Assembly (NCBI GenBank): GCA_016722285.1
Contig: JADKGI010000013.1
Coordinates: 62,001 to 126,000 of the forward strand
DNA: 64,000 nucleotides
Reading direction: 5' to 3'
Source: Saprospiraceae bacterium
GTDB taxonomy: Bacteria > Bacteroidota > Bacteroidia > Chitinophagales > Saprospiraceae
Part shown: piece after piece, positions 20,484 to 30,406 of the stretch
Layout of the letters: each line of letters starts with the position of its first letter
How positions within the stretch are numbered: position 1 is the stretch's first letter
Notes under the pieces: generated by a model
Database searches by the model: none
Told to the model about the DNA's origin: nothing
The model's input: only the letters and a program-made list of their open reading frames with translations
Made by a program: the position numbers and the translations under genes

Positions 20484-22136
20484 CCTGTTTTCCGCTATGG
20501 GTCACCCCGAAATATTTTATTGATAATTCTGACAAGTTCCAGCTTGGTCTTTATCCATTTTAAGGAGAATGTTTTTAGATGTCTTGACTCAGGTAATGTT
20601 ATTTCCATTTGATACATATTGTGCGTTATTTCGGATGCTTTCTCTACAGATGGTCTATACTTTTCTTTCTGTAATACTCTTTCGAGTTCTTTATATATTG
20701 AATACGCCACGAACGATAGACATATATGTGCTTCTATTCCTTCCTTACTCGATGATAGATGGGTCGTATTCTGAGATCTGTTTTGACATTCTAAATACCT
20801 TCTCAATGTGCCACAGATTCTTATAATTTTCAATTACTAGGACGGTGCTTGGTTGCAGTTAGTGATGTATCCCTTCAGGCCATCCCAGTACTGATCTGCT
20901 ATGAATTTTCTGCATCTATGGAGGTTGTGATCTCTCCTTCCATTTTAAAATACTGACTGCCCCTCTATTGTTGATGTTCTGCTTCGTTAACTTTCCTGAT
21001 TTAATTTTTCTTCTCCAGGGTTTTCATGCCCTCGTTTGCCGGTTATGTTCATCCTTCTTTGCTCTCTTTGTCAAGTACTGCACAATTAATTTTGCATTAC
21101 CGCTTTCCAGAAGGGAAGTTATGACCGTCTTCAAAAGCTTGAAGAGAGCATCTTTTCTTTATTTTCTTTGCTCATTCTTTATTTTTGCTCTAGGATATAC
21201 TCGTTTTTCTGAGCTTCTCAAAGCTTTAATATTATCATTATTTAATAGTCAAGCATCAGCCACAATAATAGGTTTTGATAAATTGAATTTTTTGCTGATC
21301 TTTTCAATAGTGGGTAATAGTGTATGTCCTCATATATATTTACCTTCAAAAATATCATATCCTATTGCATACCCTCCATGCCAACTAACAATCCAAGATA
21401 GATTTGTGGGTTACTATGTTTCCCGTCCTTACTAAATCCTGTTTTACGTAAATCATCCTCATCACTCCCTTCAAAATATAGTGTGGTCATGTCATAAAAC
21501 ATAATACTCAAATTACCATTAAGAACTTTGAGTGTGTGCTTAAAACTTATTCGCTCTACTTCATCCTTTAAATCCGTATTCAATTTATCTAAAAACCGAT
21601 AAACACTATCTAAATCAAGGACGATCCCTGATATCTATATAAATATTCTATCGTTTTTAGTTTACAGAGAGGGAAGGCTAGTCTGGCAATAACTAGATGC
21701 CTAAATAAGTCACTACTAATTTTATTATAACCAATGTGATTATAAACCTTCCCAAATACAAGCTCTGGGCCAATAGTACGAATTTGTGCATTGCTCAGCT
21801 CAGATAGAAAGCATTCTATCTGAACATCTTTATCAAAAACAAACATACTTCTTTGGCCTTTTAATCTATCAAGCTCTTGTTGAGCCTTCTCTCTCAAGAT
21901 AGCTAACTCCTTTTCATCAGAACTACTTCCAATTGATTTTATGAGTCTATTGCGACCATTTTCTTTCAATAAAATCTGGACACTAAAACTACCTGATTTG
22001 TTTTTTTTTAGCCTTATAAACATACCCCAAAAGTACCAAAATCGTAGTTGGGTCACCCGATTTTTGATTATTTTGTTTATATATCATTGATTATCAGCAG
22101 TATAAAATCCTACTTTTTTCATGTGCGGAAAACAGG
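20484..22136 (-). mobile_element. IS1634-type insertion sequence, inactivated
   Basis: This 1653-bp element is bounded by 12-bp perfect terminal inverted repeats CCTGTTTTCCGC (20484-20495 and, inverted, 22125-22136). It encodes one transposase on the minus strand, now broken. It is flanked by a 165-bp direct repeat. Very long, variable target duplications are a known trait of the IS1634/IS1549 group of the IS4 superfamily, and the transposase N-terminus (MFIRLKKNKSGSFSVQI) agrees. The duplication copies differ at two sites, so the insertion is not brand new. Confidence 0.88.
20495..22056 (-). pseudogene. IS1634-family DDE transposase, several frameshifts and stops
   Basis: The start at about 22056 reads an N-terminal domain (to 21610), then breaks. 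The next stretch (21583-21362) holds the first catalytic Asp in MFYDMTTLYFEG. Further down lie a second Asp region (IVADA, near 21255, followed by an in-frame stop) and the Glu motif IEKVFRMSK (near 20800). Residues near 20820-20500 finish the C-terminus in yet other frames. The DDE triad is recognisable but the frame is lost at least four times, more than elsewhere in the window, so real decay plus sequence error is likely. Confidence 0.85.
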
Positions 22137-22301
22137 AAAAAAGGTAAATAAAGAAATCAGGATCTTAAATTTCACAATTTGAATATTTGTATTTTTAAAA
22201 ACGTGATTTTAAGTCTTTATGTTGCAAGTTCAAATTGCCCATTATTAAAAATTTCTAACAATTCATAATTATCTACTTTTGAATCTCATTGAGAGTTGCC
22301 A
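22137..22301. repeat. 165-bp target-site duplication, right copy
   Basis: Right partner of 20319-20483. It carries a 13-codon stub of lptE (22137-22175, minus) plus the lptE leader, now pointing into the IS element. It starts at the base after the right inverted repeat and ends at 22301, after which the two flanks diverge. Confidence 0.92.
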
Positions 22302-22467
22302 TTTTCAATAATAAATAGGAATCCATTTTTATGGAGACATATTATCTGGATCAGAAATGAGTATTTTGAGCTGAATAATATATTGAATCCTTTTTTCGAA
22401 GATGGGAGTAATATTCATCTCTGAAAATTAAATTAGCTGTTTAAATGGATAAGATATTACTTAAATA

Positions 22468-23364
22468 ATGTTTATTTGCGGCATGGAACAGCAATCCAAA
22501 ATTGATAATACTTCATGGGGAATACTTATATTCTTAAGTCTTTTATGGGGATGTTCATTTATTTTAATTAAAAAATCTTTAATTGCTTTTGATCCAGTAC
22601 AATTAGGATGTCTAAGGATAAGTATATCTTTCCTGGCATTTATACCAATTCTTTGTTGGCATAGAAAAAAAATTGAATGGAAAAAATGGCCCAGGTTTTT
22701 GGCAGTAGGACTTACCGGCAATGCCATTCCGGCTTTCTTGTTTGCTTTTGCTCAAACGCATATCAGTAGCTCAATGGCAGGCCTCCTGAATAGTCTTACT
22801 CCTATCTGGGCTCTGGTAGTTGGTATCGTTATTTTTAAACTTAGGTTTAAAAAATCTAATTTAATTGGAGTTGTGTTAGGGTTTATAGGTGCCACTACTC
22901 TTATATTGCTTGGAAACAATAATTCCATTGATAGCAACTCATGGTATGGTTTATTAATAGTAATTGCAACCATTTGTTATGGGTCAAGTGTGAATATGGT
23001 ACAGGCTTATTTTTCATATTTGAAACCAGTCATTATAAGTAGCATGTCATTTGCCATGTTGGGAATACCGGCATTAATCTGGTTGTCCACCACAGACTTT
23101 ATCACCGTATTACAGTCTGACAATAAAGCATTATATTCACTTGGTGCTGTTATCATCTTATCCTTATTGGGAACCGTAATGGCGAGTGTTCTGTTTTATA
23201 ATCTTGTGCAACGCACGAGTGCTGTTTTTGGGAGCACAGTTACTTATATGATGCCTATAGTTGCGCTGGGTTGGGGTTTTGCTGATGGGGAAGTGATCAC
23301 AGCTCTGCATTTTGTAGGAATGGCTACGATACTCATCGGCGTATATATAACTAAGAAAAAATAG
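22468..23364 (+). CDS. EamA/DMT-family transporter
   Basis: 298 residues with about ten transmembrane helices arranged as two EamA repeats (about 15-145 and 160-295). Motifs include FLSLLWGCSFILIKKSL at the start and the ALGWGFADGE loop near the end. DMT proteins export or import amino acids, nucleotides or drugs; the substrate here cannot be told. An in-frame ATG at 22483 is an alternative start that removes MFICG. Four bases separate it from the SET-domain gene, so the two are probably one transcript. Confidence 0.85.
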   Translation: MFICGMEQQSKIDNTSWGILIFLSLLWGCSFILIKKSLIAFDPVQLGCLRISISFLAFIPILCWHRKKIEWKKWPRFLAVGLTGNAIPAFLFAFAQTHISSSMAGLLNSLTPIWALVVGIVIFKLRFKKSNLIGVVLGFIGATTLILLGNNNSIDSNSWYGLLIVIATICYGSSVNMVQAYFSYLKPVIISSMSFAMLGIPALIWLSTTDFITVLQSDNKALYSLGAVIILSLLGTVMASVLFYNLVQRTSAVFGSTVTYMMPIVALGWGFADGEVITALHFVGMATILIGVYITKKK

Positions 23365-23367
23365 TTT

Positions 23368-23745
23368 ATGAATCAGCTCCCCGGGTTATATATTGCTGAC
23401 ATCTACAATAAAGGAAGAGGTGTATTTACTTCCGGTGAGATTCAAAAAGACGATGTAATTGAAATATGTCCCGTAATTGTAATATCACAAACAGAACTAC
23501 CAATAATACACAAAACGGTACTGCACGATTATTATTTTCTTTGGGGACCTGACATGAATGATTGTGCTATTGCTCTTGGATTTGGAAGTTTATATAATCA
23601 TGAAGTCCATTCGAATGCTAATTTTATTTTGGATTTTGAGAATAATACCATTGATATAATTGCTATTACTGACATTAAACCAGGTGAAGAAATTACTCTA
23701 AATTACCACGGCGAACCAGGAGATGATGCCCCTTTATGGTTTTGA
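23368..23745 (+). CDS. Small SET-domain protein (putative lysine methyltransferase)
   Basis: The 125-residue protein consists of little more than a SET domain: GRGVFTSGEIQKDDVIE at the start, GFGSLYNHEVHSNANF (the NH pseudoknot motif), and GEEITLNYHGEPGDD at the end. SET proteins methylate lysine side chains using SAM; bacterial stand-alone versions are known, but their targets mostly are not. It follows the EamA gene by 3 bases and precedes an acetyltransferase, suggesting an operon. No post-SET cysteines are present. Confidence 0.82.
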   Translation: MNQLPGLYIADIYNKGRGVFTSGEIQKDDVIEICPVIVISQTELPIIHKTVLHDYYFLWGPDMNDCAIALGFGSLYNHEVHSNANFILDFENNTIDIIAITDIKPGEEITLNYHGEPGDDAPLWF

Positions 23746-23764
23746 TACATCAATATTAATTTAG

Positions 23765-24213
23765 ATGCTGATAAAAAGAACACATTCAAAAAATCTGAAT
23801 TTCATAAATCTGGTACAAAGCCTGGATAAGGAACTTGCTTTGGCTGATGGAAGTGAACACAGCTTTTATTCCCAATTTAACAAAATTGATCAGCTAAATA
23901 ATGTTGTTTTGATAAGTGCCCATTCATTGGCTATCGCATGTGGTGCCATTAAGGTAATGAATGATACATCTGTAGAAATAAAAAGAATGTATGTGAGACC
24001 TGAATTCAGAAACAAAGGCCTGGCTTCAAAAGTCCTCGCTGAACTTGAAAAGTGGGTTAAAGAATTAGGTTATAAAAGATGTGTACTTGAAACAGGTAAG
24101 AGGCAGGTTGGTGCAACAGAATTATATCTTAAAACGGATACAAAATAATACCAAATTATGGACAATATTCGGGTATAGAAAATAGTGTATGTTTTGAAAA
24201 AATGTTGGATTAG
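23765..24213 (+). CDS. GNAT-family N-acetyltransferase (frameshifted)
   Basis: Short GNAT enzyme. The acetyl-CoA loop is IKRMYVRPEFRNKGLASKVLAELEKW and the following strand is YKRCVLETGKRQVGATELYLK. The frame stops early at 24148. Restoring one G at 24136-24137 gives LKTGYKIIPNYGQYSGIENSVCFEKMLD to a stop at 24213, the usual end of this family, for 149 residues. The substrate is unknown. It lies 17 bases after the SET gene. Confidence 0.8.
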
Positions 24214-24265
24214 CATGCACTGAACATAAAATGTGATATTTTGTTTGTTCAAAAAATAGGATGAA

Positions 24266-24790
24266 ATGGAAACAATATATTTTGGCGCAGGATGCTTTTG
24301 GTGCGTGGAGGCTGTCTTTATTAGATTAAAAGGAGTGATTACAGTGACTTCAGGATATATGGGAGGCCATGTAGAAAATCCGGCATACAGGGAAGTATGT
24401 AATGGCACAACTGGACATGCAGAGGTTATACAAGTGGTATTTGATCCGGAGATAATTGCTTTTAATGATTTGCTTAAAGTATTCTGGACTACACATGATC
24501 CAACTACTTTAAACAGACAAGGTGGGGATAGAGGTACTCAATACAGATCGGCAATATTTTATAGTAATGAATTACAAAGGCTTGCTTCCATTGACTCCAG
24601 GTCAACTTTTGCAACTGAACTTTGGGAAGATTCAATAGTTACGGAGATATCAGTGGCTGATACCTTTTACAATGCTGAAGACTATCATCAGGACTATTAT
24701 ATGAACAATCCTGATCAGGGTTATTGCTCTGTAGTTATCCCGCCGAAGATTTCAAAATTAAAATCAAAATTTTCTCACCTATTAAAATAA
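24266..24790 (+). CDS. msrA: Peptide methionine (S)-S-oxide reductase
   Basis: Repairs the S-epimer of methionine sulfoxide. The active-site GCFWCVEAVF (Cys about 10), GYMGGHVENPAY, GTTGHAEVIQV and YRSAIFY motifs are all present; 174 residues is normal. It is followed after 7 bases by msrB, so both epimers are handled from one transcript. No signal peptide is seen, so it is cytoplasmic. Confidence 0.95.
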   Translation: METIYFGAGCFWCVEAVFIRLKGVITVTSGYMGGHVENPAYREVCNGTTGHAEVIQVVFDPEIIAFNDLLKVFWTTHDPTTLNRQGGDRGTQYRSAIFYSNELQRLASIDSRSTFATELWEDSIVTEISVADTFYNAEDYHQDYYMNNPDQGYCSVVIPPKISKLKSKFSHLLK

Positions 24791-24797
24791 AAATTAA

Positions 24798-25163
24798 ATG
24801 AGTGATAAGTTTAATATATTAACACCAGAAGAAGAATATGTTATAGTACATAAAGGTACCGAAAGACCTTTTACTGGGGAATATGATAAGTTTAATAAGT
24901 CTGGCAAATTTGTTTGTCGCAGATGTAATGCAGCGTTATATGAATCAAATTCAAAATTTGATTCAGGTTGTGGCTGGCCTTCTTTTGATGATGAAATTAA
25001 TGAAGCAGTATTACACGTTCCGGATAAAGATGGACGAAGGACAGAAATCGTTTGTAAAAGTTGTGGTGGCCATCTGGGGCATGTTTTTAAGGGAGAGCAT
25101 CTTACCTCAAAAAATACAAGACATTGTGTTAATTCACTTTCAATCAGATTTATTCCTGATTAA
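24798..25163 (+). CDS. msrB: Peptide methionine (R)-S-oxide reductase
   Basis: The 121-residue MsrB fold has two zinc-binding CxxC pairs (CRRCNAAL and CKSCGGHLGHVF) and the catalytic Cys in TRHCVNSLSIRF near the C-terminus. It reduces the R-epimer of methionine sulfoxide, complementing the MsrA encoded just upstream. The SGCGWPSFDDEI motif is typical of the family. Confidence 0.95.
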   Translation: MSDKFNILTPEEEYVIVHKGTERPFTGEYDKFNKSGKFVCRRCNAALYESNSKFDSGCGWPSFDDEINEAVLHVPDKDGRRTEIVCKSCGGHLGHVFKGEHLTSKNTRHCVNSLSIRFIPD

Positions 25164-25241
25164 ATGAAATTTGTGAACTATTAATCATAGTTAATTGTTT
25201 TTTAGCTGATATAAAACGAATTAAAAACCAATCCTAATAAA

Positions 25242-25637
25242 ATGTCTGTTTCATTGGATCAAACTAAGTCAAAGGCTAAATCTTTCTTCAAAAAATTGCT
25301 GTGGATTTTGCTTTTATCTTTCGTAGTGTTTTCAGGGGTGTACTATTTTTATCGTACTTATACCCTAAGTGAAGGCACCAGAACTGGAGTTCTTTTTAAG
25401 ATTTCAAAGAAAGGAAAAATATTTAAAACCTATGAAGGTCAGTTGCAATTGGCCGGAGCTGCTATAATGAATAAACAAAGCACATTTGAATTTTCTGTCA
25501 ATAATGCAGAAGTTTATTCAACAATTCAGAACATGGAGGGAAAAAATATCCGCTTGCATTACAAAGAGCTGGTAAATGCATTTCCATGGCAGGGAGATAC
25601 TGATTACATGGTGTATCAGGCTGAAGAAATCAAATAG
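25242..25637 (+). CDS. Conserved membrane-anchored protein of unknown function
   Basis: 131 residues with one transmembrane helix (about 18-38, LLWILLLSFVVFSGVYYFY) and a small external domain with SEGTRTGVLFKISKKGKIFKTYEGQLQL. I recognise this as a protein common in Bacteroidota, often mislabelled 6-phosphogluconate dehydrogenase in databases; nothing in it supports such an activity. The role is unknown. It stands alone, 79 bases after msrB. Confidence 0.65.
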   Translation: MSVSLDQTKSKAKSFFKKLLWILLLSFVVFSGVYYFYRTYTLSEGTRTGVLFKISKKGKIFKTYEGQLQLAGAAIMNKQSTFEFSVNNAEVYSTIQNMEGKNIRLHYKELVNAFPWQGDTDYMVYQAEEIK

Positions 25638-25769
25638 AAAACATTACAATTATTCATAATATATTTTGCTTTACTTTAAAAACGGGTAAATGTTCTTATC
25701 TTTCCGAACAATTTTTTTAAAAATGGATTTGATTTGTAATAATTTTATATGATATGTAAAGGCTGATTT

Positions 25770-26648
25770 ATGATGAAAAAAGTTAAAATTGGCTTGATAC
25801 AGATGACTTGTCATAAAGAGAAGTCGTTAAATCTAAATAAAGCTATCAATGAGATAGAAGTAGCTGCTTCTCAGGGAGCACAAATTATTTGTCTGCAGGA
25901 ATTGTTTTCATCCTTATATTTTTGTGATACAGAAGATTATGACAATTTTGAACTTGCTGAACCTATACCAGGGCCATCAACAGATGCTCTTTGTAAGGTT
26001 TCTAAAAAACTTGGTGTCGTAATTATTGCTTCTTTATTTGAAAAAAGAACTCAGGGTATTTACCACAATACAACGGCTGTAATAGATGCTGACGGGTCTT
26101 ATCAGGGCAAATATCGAAAAATGCACATACCCGACGACCCCGAATTTTATGAAAAATTTTATTTTACTCCTGGTGATCTTGGTTATAAAGTGTTTGAGAC
26201 AAAATTTGCAAAAGTTGGTATTCTCATATGCTGGGATCAGTGGTATCCTGAAGCGAGCAGAATTACAGCATTGATGGGTGCAGAAATACTTTTTTATCCT
26301 ACTGCCATAGGTTGGGCATCATCTCAAGATGAAGACACTAATTTGGATCAGTATAATGCGTGGCAAATTATACAAAGGTCTCATGCTGTAGCAAATGGAA
26401 TTCCGGTGGTGAGCGTAAATAGGGTAGGTTTTGAACAAAAAGGGGCTATGAAATTCTGGGGAGGAAGCTTTGTGGCCAATGGTCAAGGTAAGATCTTATA
26501 TCATGCATCTCATGATATGGAAGAAACTACATCTGTAGAATTGGATTTGGCTGAGGCAGACTCTTTAAGAGTTCATTGGCCATTTTTCAGAGACAGAAGA
26601 ATTGATAGTTATCAGCCAATAACAAGGAGATTTATTGATGAAGGTTGA
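25770..26648 (+). CDS. aguB: N-carbamoylputrescine amidase
   Basis: Nitrilase-superfamily amidase of 292 residues that releases putrescine from N-carbamoylputrescine. The catalytic Glu-Lys-Cys triad is visible in CLQELFSSLYF, GKYRKMHIPDDP and LICWDQWYPE. The C-terminal FFRDRRIDSY is typical of AguB. The agmatine deiminase gene overlaps its end by 11 bases, so together they turn agmatine into putrescine. Confidence 0.93.
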   Translation: MMKKVKIGLIQMTCHKEKSLNLNKAINEIEVAASQGAQIICLQELFSSLYFCDTEDYDNFELAEPIPGPSTDALCKVSKKLGVVIIASLFEKRTQGIYHNTTAVIDADGSYQGKYRKMHIPDDPEFYEKFYFTPGDLGYKVFETKFAKVGILICWDQWYPEASRITALMGAEILFYPTAIGWASSQDEDTNLDQYNAWQIIQRSHAVANGIPVVSVNRVGFEQKGAMKFWGGSFVANGQGKILYHASHDMEETTSVELDLAEADSLRVHWPFFRDRRIDSYQPITRRFIDEG

Positions 26649-27713
26649 AAATACTCCGTCAGAGCTTGGATTTTATTTTCCGGCTGAATTTTATCCACAG
26701 GAAGCTATGTGGTTATCCTGGCCACATAATGAAGAATCCTGGCCCGGCAAAATTGATTCAATTTACAATCCTTACTGTGAGTTTGTGCTTAGAATTGCTG
26801 AGCATCAGAAAGTAAAAATAAATGTGGCAGATTACCAAATGGAGGAATTTGCCAGAAACAAAATTGCTCATTCATCTTTTGCAGTCAAGTTGAATAATCT
26901 TGATCGCACTCTGAACAACATTTCTTATTTTCACCATCCCACCAACGATGCATGGTGCAGGGACCACGGCCCGGCATTTATAATTAATCCTGTATCTGAC
27001 GAGAAGGCTATAATCGATTGGGGATATAATGCTTGGGAAATAAGTATCCTCCTTACGAGCTGGATGACATTATTCCAAGCCTTGTTGGTGATGCATTGGG
27101 GTTAAGGGTTTTTCATCCTGGGGTTGTTATGGAAGGAGGCAGTGTAGATTTTAATGGAAATGGTACTTTGCTCACCACAACGGCATGTCTGTTAAATAAA
27201 AACAGAAATCCACATTTGTCGAAGAAAGAGATTGAAAAATATCTGATGAATTTCTACGGAGTCCAGCAGATTTTATGGTTAGTGGATGGTATTGTAGGAG
27301 ATGACACCGATGGCCATGTTGACGACATAACCCGATTTGTGAATGAGGATACGGTAGTGACTGCAATTGAGAAAAACAAAAAAGATGAAAATTACCTGCT
27401 ACTTCAACAAAATTTGAAAGAATTAAGAAAAATGAAGCTATTAGATGGCAAACAATTAAATGTCGTCGAGCTTCCTATGCCGGATCCGGTCATATACAAA
27501 GACCAAAGACTCCCTGCATCATATGCAAATTTTTATATTTCGAATCATAGCGTCATCGTCCCAACATTCAGAGATGAGAAAAATGATATTCTTGCATTAG
27601 AAATCTTGCAGGATTGTTTTCATAACAGAAGTGTTGTCGGCATAGACTCATGGGATTTGATATGGGGATTGGGTAGTTTTCATTGTTTAAGTCAGCAGGA
27701 ACCGGCTATATAA
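26638..27713 (+). CDS. aguA: Agmatine deiminase (frameshifted)
   Basis: Converts agmatine to N-carbamoylputrescine. Motifs include MWLSWPHNEESWPG, the DAWCRDHGPAF loop, VMEGGSVDFNG, DDTDGHVDD, and the C-terminal GLGSFHCLSQQEP with the nucleophilic Cys. The frame breaks at the G3 run 27035-27037; one added G joins WGYNAWGNKYPPYELDD. The reconstructed product is 359 residues, a normal length. ATG 26638 overlaps the aguB stop. The upstream arginine decarboxylase is not in this window. Confidence 0.92.
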
Positions 27714-27717
27714 CTAC

Positions 27718-27903
27718 TTATTTCGCATTTATTTTTTTGCTTAAGTAGATAAAAATTATTCCAATCAAAATCAAAATAGCAGATCCCCATACATAACCTC
27801 TGCCATAAGAAGTTAGTGAGTTATAATCAAGTATAAATTGTGTAATCTGGTAGATGCCTGTTACCAATAAAATTACACCAAAAATAAATAGACTTAGTTT
27901 CAT
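27718..27903 (-). CDS. Small two-helix membrane protein
   Basis: 61 residues with two hydrophobic helices (LSLFIFGVILLVTGIYQITQFI and YVWGSAILILIGIIFIYLS) joined by a short polar loop, ending KKINAK. No family is recognised. It lies 70 bases downstream of the Bor-like gene on the same strand and may be co-transcribed. Convergent with aguA, 4 bases apart. Confidence 0.5.
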   Translation of the reverse strand: MKLSLFIFGVILLVTGIYQITQFILDYNSLTSYGRGYVWGSAILILIGIIFIYLSKKINAK

Positions 27904-27972
27904 ATTATAAATAAGAAAAGCAGGTATAATAAATATTTATATATACCTGCCTTGTTTCATAAAATTAGTCAA

Positions 27973-28266
27973 TTATTTCGTAACTTTTGTTGTAGTTGGT
28001 GTGTAAATTCCTCCTGTAATTGCATTTAACAATCCATCAATAAAAGTATGAGATATTGTTACATCGTAATCAGCTGCACCTCCGGCCATTTTTGTTGGAT
28101 CAGAAGTTTTTAGAGCTGCCAGTCCATAAATCAGATAATGGTTTTTTTCAATAACGTCAATTCCTTTTTGGGCGCCTTTGCCTACAGAATAAGACAAAGT
28201 GTAACAAGATGAAACCGTCAGTAAGACAGTAAAAACAATAATCAGGTTCAGAATTAATTTTCTCAT
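27973..28266 (-). CDS. Bor-family lipoprotein
   Basis: 97 residues. A signal peptide ends in the lipobox VSSCYT. The mature part carries the Bor signature: KNHYLIYGLAAL, MAGGAADYDVT, TFIDGLLNAITGGIYTP. Lambda Bor, the type protein, is an outer-membrane lipoprotein tied to serum resistance; chromosomal relatives in Bacteroidota have no known role. The family call rests on the hallmark C-terminal GIYTP and glycine pattern. Confidence 0.65.
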   Translation of the reverse strand: MRKLILNLIIVFTVLLTVSSCYTLSYSVGKGAQKGIDVIEKNHYLIYGLAALKTSDPTKMAGGAADYDVTISHTFIDGLLNAITGGIYTPTTTKVTK

Positions 28267-28905
28267 GATAAATTGATTGAAAATGAAAAGAATCTTACTC
28301 TTAAGGTTTTTCAGTTACACCAAGTTTTTAAATATGTGGTAACTATCTCCACAATCGCCTGCAAATATATGTTCTTTTGTCTCATTTCTATGCTTGCCCT
28401 GAATTAAAATTGGCATTTAAGAAGAATATTATCTGGTTTTAAAATGCCCACAAATGATCTTTCTTTCAATCATTTCATACATTATTTATGGACTATAAAC
28501 CAGAATATTAATAAGTGAACGATATCAAAAAGTAATAATAGGCTGCTGTTCTGGAAGAAATGTTTTGATTCTTGAAGTTAATCCAAGAACAGCTAACTTA
28601 GAAAGGGTGACGGAATTTTAATTCCTTTTTATTAAGCCAATGTAATAAACGCAGAAATAAATACTAAGTTAGAAAGCTCCAAAGAGTCTTTATTGTATAA
28701 CCCCAAGAATGATATTGGTCAAAAAAATAATTTCTCAAGTGAGAACCCTGGATAGTTAAAAGTGGTGATTTCAGAACTTGACGCCATCAGAAGAAAGATT
28801 TTTTTAACTTTTTAAAAAACTTGAACTAAAATAATAAATGATATGGAATAAAATTAACCAAGCTGTAAACTAATTTTATAATGACAAAATTATCAACCAT
28901 CTTTT
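28267..28905. other. Gene-free region of about 640 bases upstream of the IS3-type element
   Basis: No ORF with coding character is seen on either strand. An imperfect inverted repeat pairs AATATTATCTGGTTT (28425-28439) with AAACCAGAATATT (28497-28509). The region looks like decayed accessory sequence next to the insertion; no RNA gene was recognised. Confidence 0.4.
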
Positions 28906-28961
28906 CAACCCCTTAAATAGCTGGACACAAATTTAACTAAAAAGTTTATAAATTTGTGAAT

Positions 28962-29330
28962 ATGGGAACACACAGGAAAACATGGAGTAAATCCGAAAAG
29001 TTAGCGGTCATTTCCAAGGCCAAGGCAGAAGGTGTATTAGAAGCATCTCGGCATTATGAAGTATCCACCACAAGTATATACAAGTGGCTGGATAAGGTAG
29101 AAAGTATTGGAGAGTCATCACTTGAAGGCTTACATGCCCCAGAGCTGAGACGGGAGAACAAGAAACTCATCGCTGAGAATAAACAGCTCAAGGAGATGAA
29201 TGCGGATAAAGAATTGAAAATAATGCTGATGGAGCGTCTATTAAAAAAAAAAAGTAACTACCATGGAAGAGAAGATCAAGTTGGCACGAGAATTTATAGA
29301 AGGAGTGACATCCGCAGGATACCGTATTAA
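28962..29330 (+). CDS. IS3-type transposase OrfA
   Basis: About 120 residues: an N-terminal helix-turn-helix (TWSKSEKLAVISKAKAEG ... HYEVSTTSIYKWLDK) followed by a leucine zipper (LRRENKKLIAENKQLKEM). ATG 28962 is preferred to the GTG two codons upstream. The end of the ORF after the A11 run 29243-29253 is not OrfA-like, so the run is probably one A too long; the normal OrfA would end nearby. Confidence 0.8.
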   Translation: MGTHRKTWSKSEKLAVISKAKAEGVLEASRHYEVSTTSIYKWLDKVESIGESSLEGLHAPELRRENKKLIAENKQLKEMNADKELKIMLMERLLKKKSNYHGREDQVGTRIYRRSDIRRIPY

Positions 29331-30213
29331 GGCACTTGATGATACCAAGGAGTACCTATTATTACAAACCGCCACAAGGCATTAAGTCTAAAGGCAGGCC
29401 AGTAAGTAGTCATACGATGAAGAAAGATCAGACTTGGGCGACCAATGAAGAAGTAATATCTGACATCAAGGAAATACTGAGTGAAGAATTTGTGGACTAC
29501 GGTTATTTGAAGACGACACATGCCCTCAGACAACAGTGTGGGTATATTATAAGTCCAAAGAAAGTATATCGGCTGATGGAAGAGAACAAATTACTTAATC
29601 ACCCCACAAAGCCTAAATTAAGTAAGCGGCTGTGGGTCAAAGAGTTAGTTCCAAAACCATTAGCACACTTTAGTTATCTTGAGTTTGACATCAAATACAT
29701 ATATATCAAAGGGAAGCGCAAGAATGCCCTGCTGATCACCGTCATAGATGTATATTCCAGATGGGTATTGGGTCAACATATCGCCTGGCAAGTAAACAAA
29801 GGTGACGTAGTCAAATTATTTGATAAGATATTTGGAGCATATTCTATGGCTGAGAATATTTATGTACGCAACGATAATGGGTCACAAATGGTGGCTCAAA
29901 AAGTGCAGAGTTATTTTAAGAGCAAGAAGGTCATACAAGAGTTTACTAAGCCAGCAACGCCGGAACAAAATGCACATATAGAGTCATACCACAGCATCAT
30001 AGAAAGGGTAATTTGTCAAAATATGAGTTTGACAATCTATTAGAAGCGGCAGATACGTTTGCAAGATTTATTAAATTTTATAACTTCAGGCGCATACATT
30101 CAGGAATTGGGTATCTTAGCCCATACAACTATTTGTTGCAAAAAGGTACCGAGATAAAAGTGGATGTATCATTATTGGATGCCAACAACCTATCTAAACA
30201 AAAAGTAGCATGA
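29254..30213 (+). pseudogene. IS3-type transposase OrfB, frameshifted
   Basis: DDE integrase of the rve family. N-terminal VTTMEEKIKLAREFIEGV joins IPRSTYYYKPPQG after an extra base near 29333, and HSIIERVICQ joins KYEFDNLLEA when one A is added near 30017. The catalytic region shows LEFDIKYIY, VIDVYSRWVLG, RNDNGSQMVA and PEQNAHIESYHS, and ends RRIHSGIGYLSPYNY. The breaks fit the homopolymer error pattern of the window, so the element could be intact in the real genome. Confidence 0.8.
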
Positions 30214-30406
30214 TAAGAGGTCAAAGCACTAAAGAGAACCAGATCAAAAAACGAAAGTGTTTTCCACAATTCAATGGTTCTAAATTTTCCCTTTCAGGAA
30301 ATTTAGGAATGTTGAATTTGTTGAAAACGGATGTCAAAGAGCAATTTATTATTAATTATTTCATTAACAAGTTGTCCAATATTTAGGGGGTTGGTACACC
30401 ATCCTT

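Larger units (their letters stand above)
28906..30393 (+). mobile_element. IS3-type insertion sequence, damaged
   Basis: OrfA (helix-turn-helix plus leucine zipper) and OrfB (rve integrase) form an IS3-family arrangement. The ends are imperfect inverted repeats: 28906-28927 begins CAACCCCTTAAATA and 30373-30393, inverted, reads CAACCCCCTAAATA, both followed by TGGACA. The exact outer ends and any 3-4 bp target duplication could not be fixed. OrfB has two or three frame breaks. Confidence 0.78.

Noticed and set aside
20968..21435. Open frame of 155 codons on the plus strand inside the IS element
   Set aside because: It is antisense to the broken transposase, whose conserved D and E motifs are on the other strand; no family is recognised.
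25242..25637. Label of 6-phosphogluconate dehydrogenase
   Set aside because: The protein has 131 residues, one membrane helix and no dehydrogenase motifs; the label is a propagated database error.
29243..29253. A11 run as a programmed -1 frameshift site between OrfA and OrfB
   Set aside because: A slippery A-run is normal in IS3 elements, but the frame beyond it is +1 relative to OrfA, not -1, so with 11 A the expected fusion is not made. A length error in the run is simpler.
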